The notes under the pieces: model-generated
What the model was told of the DNA's origin: nothing
The model's input: only the letters and a program-made list of their open reading frames with translations
Database searches by the model: none
Part shown: positions 13,325 through 21,100 of the stretch, one piece after another
How positions within the stretch are numbered: the stretch's first letter is position 1
Layout: each line of letters opens with the position of its first letter
IMG/VR virus record: IMGVR_UViG_3300036859_000346
Location: 1-23,457 of that record
Origin: a virus
DNA: 23,457 nucleotides
Strand: one strand, 5' to 3'
Position numbers and translations under genes: made by a program

Positions 13325-13599
13325 CCGATGAGCAGTTCATCGCCTACCTGGACGCAGCCACCGACCGGATCGTGGAGACGAGCCGGCTCGATCTGCTACG
13401 CGCTGCGGAGGCCGCCCGCATCGGCACCCTGGGCGCCCACAACGGGCGCTGGTACCGCACGTGGCGCCAGAGCCAGCAGCGCCGCGCGACGGCCGACAGC
13501 GGCCGCCCCATCGGCCTTGAGGGCGAGGATCTCGAGCGGGCGCTGTACGCGCTCCTCCACAGCAATCCCGACATCGTGGCCGTGCGCCAGGCAGCCTAG
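13162..13599 (+). CDS. Tail assembly chaperone, -1 frame extension (GT-like)
   Basis: Open frame of 145 codons in the -1 frame relative to the chaperone gene, overlapping it by 163 bases. Convincing coding starts only near 13230 (AAGAYDQWGPIRAYEAASAY, then helices TLTDEQFIAYLDAATDRIVE, RLDLLRAAEAAR and a C-terminal ALYALLHSNPDIV). No start codon exists in this frame near that point; the first available GTG (13162) would give an unlikely leader. A programmed -1 frameshift giving a fusion of about 260 residues is therefore the best explanation, as in lambda G/GT. No canonical XXXYYYZ heptamer is visible. It is followed three bases later by the tape measure. Confidence 0.7.
   Translation: MLARCEPSSRHRAADGRRGQHAAAGAYDQWGPIRAYEAASAYGWGSPSHIRRTLTDEQFIAYLDAATDRIVETSRLDLLRAAEAARIGTLGAHNGRWYRTWRQSQQRRATADSGRPIGLEGEDLERALYALLHSNPDIVAVRQAA
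13235..13288 (+). repeat. Three copies of GCGCCTACG in the frameshift region
   Basis: GCGCCTACG occurs at 13235-13243, 13262-13270 and 13280-13288. In the zero frame each reads Ala-Pro-Thr; in the -1 frame each gives Ala-Tyr. It may simply reflect repeated AY in the real protein or play a part in frameshifting. Confidence 0.5.
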
Positions 13600-13602
13600 C
13601 CC

Positions 13603-15603
13603 GTGAGCAGCATCTTCGACGTCTTCGGCCGCCTGCTGCTGGATCCCGGCAGGTTCGAGGCCGATGCCCTGCGGGTGGCCAACGCCACCGGCGACAAGGT
13701 GGGCAAGGCCATGGGCAGCAAGGCCAGCGAGAGCCTAGGGCACCAGCTGGGCCGTGGCTTCACCCAGGGGCTGGGGCTTGCCGGTGCCCTGGGCGCGGCC
13801 AACCTGGCGGCCAACGTGGTGGGCGGCGTCACCGACCTGATCAGCACCAGCATCGCGGCCGCCAGCGACCTGAACGAGACGGTCAGCAAGGGCCAGGTGA
13901 TCTTCGGCAAGAACGCAGCCGAGATCGAGGCATGGGCCGGCACCGCGGCCAGCGCCTTCGGCCAGAGCAAGAAGGCCGCGATCGACGCGGCCAGCACCTT
14001 CGCCGGCCTGTTCCAGACGGTGGGCATAGCCGGCGACAAGAGCACCGAGATGGCCCGCAAGCTGACCGAGCTGGGCAGCGACCTCGCCAGCTTCTTCAAC
14101 ACCGACGTGGACGAGGCGCTGCAGGCGATCCGCAGCGGCCTGGCCGGCGAGAGCGAGCCGCTGCGCCGGTACAACATCTTCCTGAGCGAGACGGCCGTGA
14201 CCGCCAAGCTGGTGGCCACCGGGCACAAGAAGGTGAAGGGCGCCTTCAGCGAGAGCGAGAAGGCCGCTGCGCGGTATCAGATCATCTTGGAGCAGACCAG
14301 CGCCGCCCAGGGTGACTTCGCACGCACCGCCGACGGCCTGGCCAACAGCCAGCGCGCGTACAACGCGGAGCTGGAGAACCTGCAGGCCCAGCTGGGGCAG
14401 GAGTTCCTGCCGATCGCCAAGCAGGTAACGGACTGGCAGCTGGACTTCATCCGTGGCCTGGGCGTGGCCGGCGGTGCCATCGGTAGCTTCGCCGGCACGC
14501 TGAACGACGTGCAGACCAACATCAACGACGCGGTCAGCGGCTTCACGCCCTGGGAGGAGGCCACCGAGAAGGCGGCCCGCGAGGCGGCTGCGGCCGCCGC
14601 TACCGGCGGGACCGAGGTGGGCAAGGCGGCCGCCGAAGGCACCGCGGCCGGGCTGGACGCCAACACCCAGCGGATCATCACCAGCTGGAACAAGGCCATG
14701 GGCTATATGGACCCGATCTTCGCGGCGATGCGCGAGCGCCTGAAGGCCGGGGCCCACGGCCTGGGCGCCGATGTGGCCGAACAGGTGGCAGCCGGCCTGG
14801 CCGAGCAGCGCGACACGATTGACAGCCTCATCGAGGATCTGAACGAGCGGCGCACGCATCCACCCGTTAGCAGCACGCACGAGGTGGAGAACCTGCTGGA
14901 GGCGCTGTTCAGCCCAGCACTGGCGGCCGACCTCAAGAGCCCCGACCAGCTCACGCGCCAGCTGGCCACGCAACTGCGCGAGAGCCTGCTGCAGCGCCTC
15001 GAGGACATCAAGCTGCGCCCAGGCATCATGAGCGACAAGACGAAGGCGCTGATCGACAAGGCCGAGAAGGACGCCGACCCTGCGATCCAGCATCTGGCCG
15101 GCGAGGTGGAGCGCCTGTACAACGTGAACATGGCCGCGATCGACGCCAAGGAAGCCGAGGAGGCCGCCGGCAAGCTGGCCGAGAAGCACGCCCAGGAGTA
15201 CGTCCAGAGCTTCGTTGACTGGATGCGCTCGCCGGCAGTGCACACCACCATCGACAACGCCATCAAGGGCGCGCTGGAGGTGGCGCCTACGCTGCAGGGC
15301 TGGTGGGACAACCTGCTGGGCACGCTGAGCACGCCGAGCGGCACCCCGGTGCCCAGCCCGGCGCCAGGGCCCGCGCCCACGCGCGGTGGCGCCACAGGCA
15401 TCGACTACGTGCCCTACGACATGGCCGCCAAGATCCACGCCCGGGAGGCCGTGCTGGCGCCGGCCGAGGCCGATGCCTGGCGTGCCGGCAAGGGCGCCGG
15501 CATGGAGCAGAACGTGTTCATCGAGACCGTGAACATCACGGACCCCAGCGACGAGCCCAGCCTGTTCAACCGGCTGCGCTACCACGCCCTGGCAGGCGGC
15601 TGA
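13603..15603 (+). CDS. Tape measure protein
   Basis: 666 residues, GTG start. It sets tail length and is ejected ahead of DNA. Signs: a long helical, Ala-rich sequence; a hydrophobic stretch (about 53-90, GFTQGLGLAGALGAANLAAN); the conserved tape-measure block with FGKNAAEIEAWAGTAASAFG (101-120), STFAGLF, LGSDLASFFNTDVDEALQAI (157-176) and GLAGESEPLRRYNIFLSE (179-196); coiled-coil middle; Pro-rich linker (TPSGTPVPSPAPGPAPT); and a C-terminal YDMAAKIHAREAVLAPAEAD segment. At about 1.5 angstrom per residue, the family rule of thumb, the tail would be near 100 nm. It follows the chaperone frames and precedes the tail-tip genes, as expected. Confidence 0.95.
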   Translation: MSSIFDVFGRLLLDPGRFEADALRVANATGDKVGKAMGSKASESLGHQLGRGFTQGLGLAGALGAANLAANVVGGVTDLISTSIAAASDLNETVSKGQVIFGKNAAEIEAWAGTAASAFGQSKKAAIDAASTFAGLFQTVGIAGDKSTEMARKLTELGSDLASFFNTDVDEALQAIRSGLAGESEPLRRYNIFLSETAVTAKLVATGHKKVKGAFSESEKAAARYQIILEQTSAAQGDFARTADGLANSQRAYNAELENLQAQLGQEFLPIAKQVTDWQLDFIRGLGVAGGAIGSFAGTLNDVQTNINDAVSGFTPWEEATEKAAREAAAAAATGGTEVGKAAAEGTAAGLDANTQRIITSWNKAMGYMDPIFAAMRERLKAGAHGLGADVAEQVAAGLAEQRDTIDSLIEDLNERRTHPPVSSTHEVENLLEALFSPALAADLKSPDQLTRQLATQLRESLLQRLEDIKLRPGIMSDKTKALIDKAEKDADPAIQHLAGEVERLYNVNMAAIDAKEAEEAAGKLAEKHAQEYVQSFVDWMRSPAVHTTIDNAIKGALEVAPTLQGWWDNLLGTLSTPSGTPVPSPAPGPAPTRGGATGIDYVPYDMAAKIHAREAVLAPAEADAWRAGKGAGMEQNVFIETVNITDPSDEPSLFNRLRYHALAGG

Positions 15604-15604
15604 C

Positions 15605-16012
15605 GTGGCGCCGGCACTGATATGGGAGCACTCCTGGGATGGCGTGGATCTGAACAGCCTTGTCAGCCCCGGCTACAGCACCCACGTGGCCGAGGCCATG
15701 CAGGGCGCCGGGCAGGCCATGCTGAGCACTGAGATGCAGGCCAGCCTGCCGGTGCCCAACCGGCAGCAGCCCCTGGCCGGTCGCTACACCTTCCTGTGCC
15801 AGCCCATCGCCACCACCGATGTGCTGTACCAGTCGCTCATGGCCGAGCTGCGGGCGATCACGGGCCCCGGGCCCCACAGCTGGGTGTTCCGGGCGCCAGG
15901 CGAAGAGACGGCCCATACCGTGGAGGTGTGGGTGGACGGCCCGATGAGCATCGACGACAGCATGTATGGTGTGGCCACCTGGCGCGCCGTAGCCCACACC
16001 CCACCGTACTAG
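15605..16012 (+). CDS. Small tail-tip protein, possibly distal-tail related
   Basis: 135 residues, GTG two bases after the tape measure stop. Beta-rich: ALIWEHSWDGVDLNSLVSPG, LPVPNRQQPLAGRYTFLCQP, a helical DVLYQSLMAELRAIT, HSWVFRAPGEETAHTVEVWV, then DGPMSIDDSMYGVATWRAVA. The gene position right after the tape measure and the pattern of strands around v.V.VDGpm.I resemble the N-terminal barrel of distal tail (Dit) proteins, but it is short and the match is loose. It probably forms the ring joining tube and hub. Confidence 0.55.
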   Translation: MAPALIWEHSWDGVDLNSLVSPGYSTHVAEAMQGAGQAMLSTEMQASLPVPNRQQPLAGRYTFLCQPIATTDVLYQSLMAELRAITGPGPHSWVFRAPGEETAHTVEVWVDGPMSIDDSMYGVATWRAVAHTPPY

Positions 16013-16022
16013 GGAGCAAGCG

Positions 16023-16748
16023 ATGCCGGTAGAGAGCGCAGACCTCAAGTGGCTGCTGAGCGCCAGTGGCGCGAGCGAAGGCGGTGCCCGCAGCGCCGTG
16101 GAGGTGGCCGACGCCACCAGCGAGAACCTGTTCCCGAACATCACCGAGGCCGAGGCCCTAGCGGGCGGCACCGACTACCGCAAGCTGTTCAGCGCCAACG
16201 ATGACGGGGTGGACAGCTACCCCGAGCACAGCATCTGGCTCAAGGGCGCGCCTTCGGCCGGCCACACCATGAGCATCGGCCTGGGCTTCGACGACGGGGC
16301 GGACGCCGACGCCACCGCCGGGATCCTGGCCAGCTTCAGCGCGGCCGCCAAGGTGGCCCTGGTGAGCGACGGCGCCGACACCCGCAGCTGCGACGTGTGG
16401 GGCTACGACGCGGCGGGCGATCCACTGATGGAGACAGTGGTGCTCACGGGCGCGGCCGAGGTGCTCAGCGTGGCCACCTTCAGCGACGTGCTGGCGGTGC
16501 ACACCACCACCAGCGGCAGCCGGACCGTCACCATCAAGCAAGGCACCGGCGGCACCACCCGCGGGCAGATCGCCATCGGCCAGGCGGTGTGCTTCCGGTG
16601 GCTGGCGGCCACGACCAAGAGCACCGGCATCAAGCTGCCACCGCTGGCCACTGGTGGCGCCGACGGTGTGTGGATCCGCCGCGCCTGGGCAGCCAGCCTG
16701 GCCGCCATCGACGCCACCGAAGCCAAGCTGCGCACCGAGGAGCTGTAA
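16023..16748 (+). CDS. Virion structural protein (tail-tip associated family)
   Basis: 241 residues, ATG with GGGAG upstream. It follows a pattern I recognise from structural proteins of diverse siphophages: MP.E..DLK..LSG...S......S..EV.DAT..NLF..I...EA..G...YRk.f..N......, a strand HSIWLKGAPS, then IGLGFDDGA. Here: ESADLKWLLSASGASEGGAR, EVADATSENLFPNITEAEAL, GGTDYRKLFSANDD. The middle (140-185) is Ig-like beta. The end (TKSTGIKLPPLATGGADGVW) is typical too. It probably decorates the tail tip or tube. Exact function not established to my knowledge. Confidence 0.7.
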   Translation: MPVESADLKWLLSASGASEGGARSAVEVADATSENLFPNITEAEALAGGTDYRKLFSANDDGVDSYPEHSIWLKGAPSAGHTMSIGLGFDDGADADATAGILASFSAAAKVALVSDGADTRSCDVWGYDAAGDPLMETVVLTGAAEVLSVATFSDVLAVHTTTSGSRTVTIKQGTGGTTRGQIAIGQAVCFRWLAATTKSTGIKLPPLATGGADGVWIRRAWAASLAAIDATEAKLRTEEL

Positions 16749-16751
16749 CCC

Positions 16752-17186
16752 GTGGCGATCATCACAACCGTGTACAACGACTTCAAGCGCAACGGGCCGT
16801 CCGTGAACGTGCTTGACGGCCACACCATCGACGTGGTGCTGCTGACCAGCGCCTACACGCCCGACATAGACGCCGATGTGGACGAGGGCGATCTCACCGG
16901 CGAGCTAGCTGGCACCGGCGGCTACACCGTGGGCGGCGAGACGATCGCCGGCCTGGTGAGCGGGATCGACACCGCCGGGAACTTCGCCTACCTGGATGGC
17001 GACGACGTGATGTGGGGCACGCTCACACCCAGCGCCGCCTTCCGGTACGCGGTGCTGGTGGATCGGAGCGACAGCGACCGGCTGATCCAGTACATCGACT
17101 TCGGAGCCGACCAGGATCCTGCCGGCCTCGACTTCGCGATCACGTGGCCATCCGCCAGCTCTGGCGGGATACTGAAGGTGGTGTGA
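16752..17186 (+). CDS. Virion structural protein (tail-tip associated family)
   Basis: 144 residues, GTG three bases after the previous stop. It matches a widespread phage structural family: MA....vYN.FK......v..l....I.v.L.TS.YTP.iD.........E..GTG.YT.GG.....V...D..N....DgDdv.Wg..T......aVly.......LI.yiDFG.d.......f.ItWp....GGilk. Here YNDFKRNGP, DVVLLTSAYTPDID, TGGYTVGGETIAG, YLDGDDVMWGTLTPSAAFRY, IQYIDFGADQ and SGGILKVV. This family commonly lies beside the preceding one near the tail tip. Role probably structural; no enzymatic residues seen. Confidence 0.75.
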   Translation: MAIITTVYNDFKRNGPSVNVLDGHTIDVVLLTSAYTPDIDADVDEGDLTGELAGTGGYTVGGETIAGLVSGIDTAGNFAYLDGDDVMWGTLTPSAAFRYAVLVDRSDSDRLIQYIDFGADQDPAGLDFAITWPSASSGGILKVV

Positions 17187-17188
17187 CG

Positions 17189-18088
17189 GTGAGCTTCACG
17201 ATCGAGAGCAACGACACAAGCGAGGCGCCGGCGATCCAGTCGGTGTGGTACGACACCGACATCCGGATCCTGGAGCGCGGCCTTGCCGGCGTAGGGGTGC
17301 TGACGGGCTGTGGCGTGACGGCCCAGGGCAGCCCGGACATGACGGTGGCGGTGGCCGCCGGCACGATCCAGCCCAGCGCCGGCGCCGCCGCCGTGACCGT
17401 GACCAGCGGCAACGTGACGGTGGGCACAGCCCACGCCACCCTGCCGCGTCTGGACCTGATCTCGGCAGCGGCCGACGGGACGAAGACGATCACGGCCGGC
17501 ACCGCGGCCGCCAGCCCCAAGCCGCCGGCCCTGCCCAGCGGCCATATCGGGCTGGCCTTCATCTACGTGCCCGCCACCGCGACCACGATCACCACCGCCC
17601 GGATCACCGACAAGCGGTGCAACCCGCCGGCCAGCACCGGCGTGGCCTTCAAGATGCGGGCGCCGCAGGGCACCGGCACCATGACCACCACCTCGCCCAC
17701 CTATGTGGCCATCGACGCCACGGACCTGGCGTACCTCACGCTCAACCTGGCGGTGGGCGATGTGGTGCGGTGCATGCTGGCCGCCCAGCTGCTCTCCTCC
17801 AGCGACAGCGTGGTGTCGTTCGACTTCGAGGTGGATCAGCCCACCAGCGCGAACGTGCGGGTGGGCGAGGGTGCCGACCGTGGGCTGGGCTCGCAAGCGG
17901 GCGCGGCCGCGTTCCGGCAGACGGTCAACATCATGGGCCTGTTCGTGGCCACCGAGGCCGGCGTGCACGGCTTCCGGCCCATGTGGCTGACCGACGCCGG
18001 TACCGCCAGCCTGGCGAACGCCTCGTCGGCCGACAGCGACAGCGTGGTGACGTTCTCGGTGGAGAAGCTGGGCCAGCCGGCCGCCTGA
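17189..18088 (+). CDS. Tail fibre / receptor-binding-type structural protein
   Basis: 299 residues from GTG at 17189, with AAGGTGG upstream. Upstream in-frame starts lie inside the previous gene. The N-terminal two thirds follow a pattern common in tail fibres and upper baseplate proteins: GVLTGCGVTAQGSPDMTVAV, AAGTIQPSAG, then an R.DLI....DG..t...GTAA..P..P..P.g...La.iYVPA.at.I....ITDKR block. The C-terminal third (about 155-299) is a beta-sandwich-like domain (VAFKMRAPQGTGTMTTTSPT, VVSFDFEVDQPTSANVRVG). Probably a trimeric fibre or adaptor at the tail tip, next to the large hub. Receptor unknown. Confidence 0.7.
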   Translation: MSFTIESNDTSEAPAIQSVWYDTDIRILERGLAGVGVLTGCGVTAQGSPDMTVAVAAGTIQPSAGAAAVTVTSGNVTVGTAHATLPRLDLISAAADGTKTITAGTAAASPKPPALPSGHIGLAFIYVPATATTITTARITDKRCNPPASTGVAFKMRAPQGTGTMTTTSPTYVAIDATDLAYLTLNLAVGDVVRCMLAAQLLSSSDSVVSFDFEVDQPTSANVRVGEGADRGLGSQAGAAAFRQTVNIMGLFVATEAGVHGFRPMWLTDAGTASLANASSADSDSVVTFSVEKLGQPAA

Positions 18089-18110
18089 GGCGGCTGCTGA
18101 CAGCTAACCC

Positions 18111-21100
18111 ATGCCGGCCCTGATCGGACCGGGTGGCGGTGAGGTAGGCCCGGGTGGCGGTGAGGTAGGCCCCAGCTCAGCCGACCTTGCCCCGCCCGCC
18201 GGCGTCATCACCTACGTCGGCGGTGTACCCACCACATCCGCCCAGCTGCCGCGCGCCGATGTAGGCCCGATCGACAGCGGCACGGTGGGCCCAGCTGGCG
18301 GGCTCATCGGGCCAGGCCCCGGTTACGCCCGCATCGCGCTGCCGCCCAGCGGCACGAAGCAGCTCACCACCGGCGGCGCGCCTGGCCTGATCACGCCGCC
18401 TGGGGTGATCTACAAGCGCCCGCCGACCAACGATCAGCCGCCCACCGATGCCAGCTGGCTCCGGGCTGCCGGGAACCCGATCATCGAGGCCGACGTTGCC
18501 TGGGAGGGCGACGTGGTGCGCGAGCCGTGCGTGATCCAGGCCGGGGGCCTGTTCCGCATGTGGTACTCGGGTGGCGACCCCGAGGCCATCGGCTACGCCA
18601 CCTGCCCCGACGACCAAGACGTGGGCGATCCGGCGAACTGGACCAAGTACGCCGGCAACCCGATCATCACCGACGCCCGCAAGCCCAACGTGCAGGTGGT
18701 GGGCGGCCTCTACCGGCTCATGTTCACGGGCACCGATGGGCAGCTGTACACCACCACCAGCGTGGATGGCTTCACGGGCTGGAGCACGCCGGTGGTGGCC
18801 CTGGCGCTGGTAGGCGATGTGGAGGAGTGGGCCAGCCCCAGCCCGCTGTACGTGCCGGCCGAGCACGGGCTGGTGCTACGCACTGGCTCGCGCCTTGAGG
18901 CCACGCCACCGGGCGCGTACAAGGCATGGCCCGCGGTGTGCCGGCTGCAGGATGGCCGGCTGCTCATGGCATACACCGACGCCAACGGGCACCACAGCGA
19001 CAACAGCGGCCAGTGGGTGGGCAAGTTCAGCACGGACGGCGGCCTCACCTGGGGCACCGAGTTCCTGATCTACGACGACCCCACTCTGTGGACCACCGTG
19101 ATGGGCATCAGCCAGGTGGCCAGCGGGCGGATCTACGCCACGGGCTGGCGCGACAGCGGGGCGCCCACCACCGCCGGCCAGGGCGGCTACGTGTTCAGCG
19201 ACGACGGTGGCGCCAGCTGGAGCGGCTGGCAGGCAGTCACCACCAGCAGCGACCTGAACGAGTACCTCACGGGCCCGGTGGTGGAGCTGGGCAACGGCGA
19301 CCTGCTGGTGCCGGTGGAGATCACCTTCGCAGCGGACGGTGGGCTGAACAACAGCTCGCGCCTGCTGCGCGCGCCGGGCGGCACCCTTCCGTTCACCGAG
19401 GAGATCATCGTCCACGACTACAGCGACGATGGCCACCCGCACTACGAGAGCAAGCTGGGGCTGCTGGACAACGGCGACCTGCTGATGATCCACCGCCGCG
19501 GCAATAGCACCGCCGACGTGCACGAGATCCAGCGTTCGACCGACAATGGCGCCACGTGGAGCGAGCCTACCGATGGCCCGCTGGGCTACGGGGCGCCCAG
19601 CTGGGTGCAGCTACGGACGGGCGTGCTGGTGCTGATCACCAGGCAGGCCGGCGATGCAGCTGTGATCGCCTACCTGAGCCACGATCGCGGCGCCAGCTGG
19701 GGCGCGGCCATCTTGGTGGACGACACCTTCCAGGAGATGGAGTACGGGGCGCCCGTGGAGCTGCCGGATGGCAGCGTGCTGGCCGTGTACAGCCTGCAGA
19801 TCACCACCAGCATATTCAGCGCCGGGATCTACACGTCGGTGCTGGACCTGGCGCCCTGGTTCATGCTGGTGGCCGGCTTCGCGCTGAACCGCTGGCACAT
19901 CTACCGGGCTAGCAGCACGGACGGCCTGGCGTGGACCACCGATGGCGCCTACGTGGCCGAGCTGCAGCTGCACACCCTGGGCTCGTCCAGCGGGCCGCAC
20001 CTGCGGGCCTTCGCCGGCGCCTATCACCTGTGGTATGAGGCCACGCCGGCGAACGGGATCCTGCCAACAGACATCTACCACGCCAGCACCGCCACGCTAC
20101 GAAGCGCCTGGGGAGCGCGCACGCTGGTGCTCGAGCACACCGGCAGTGGCTTCGAGGACGACCAGGTGGCGCGGCCCCACATCGTGCTGGGCGAGGGGCC
20201 CAGCGTGGGCGTGGCCTTCCTGTACTACGACGGCCAGGATGCCAGCCCGGTGGCCGGCGCCATAGGTGTGGCCCTGGCGGCCGCGGTGGGCGGGATCAGC
20301 ATCAACGGTGGTGGGGTGTTCAGCGAGCTGCGCCTGCGCTGGGCAGTGGGCCTGGTGGGCAGCGAGATGCGCCTGCGCTGGGACGTGGAGGGCCCGATCG
20401 CAGAGGCCGAGCTGGCCCTGCGCTGGGGCGTGAACGGCCGCATCGGCAGCACCCTGACGCTGCCCTGGGCGGTGGCCGGCACGGCTGCCAGCGAGCTGCG
20501 CCTACGGTGGGCCGTCAAGGCCCTGCGCAACGAGGTGCAGGTGATCACGCCCACGGGCACCGTGGAGGGCGGCACCTACACCCTGACGTTCGACGGGCAG
20601 ACCACGGCACCGATCGCAGCCGGCGCAAGCGCGGCCACGGTGCAGGCCGCCCTGGAGGCGCTCAGCAACGTGGCGCCCGGCGACATCGTGGTGACGGGCG
20701 GGCCGCTCACCGAGCAGCCCCTGGTGCTCACCTTCGGCGGCGCCTACGCCGGCGTGGACGTGCCCCAGGTGACAGTGGATGGATCGGGGCTCACGGGCCC
20801 TGGCAGTGGCGCCACGGGCGGCACGGTGGTGCCTGGCGGCACGCCGCACCCCACGCCACCGCGCAGCGACGTGCCCCAGCTGTGGCGGCCCATGCACGTG
20901 TTCGACAAGGGCGGCGCCTACCTGGGCTCGATCACCCGGTTCAACGTGCCCAGCCCACCCACCCGCTACCTGCGCGCCTACCGGATCCGCAACACCGGCG
21001 GCATGACGTTCGAGGTGAGCCGCCACAGCGACGAGATCGACCTCATCGCAGCCGACCGCTGGGTGCTGCTGCAGAGCCTGGCTGGCGAGGAGCCGTGGCT

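Noticed and set aside
1321-15010. Apparent enrichment of CTCGAG
   Set aside because: It comes from the common Leu-Glu codon pair CTC GAG in GC-rich coding DNA; by rough estimate the number is not far above expectation.
13735-15585. 616-codon open frame on the minus strand opposite the tape measure gene
   Set aside because: Same shadow effect; low-complexity translation, no SD, and the plus strand is a clear tape measure protein.
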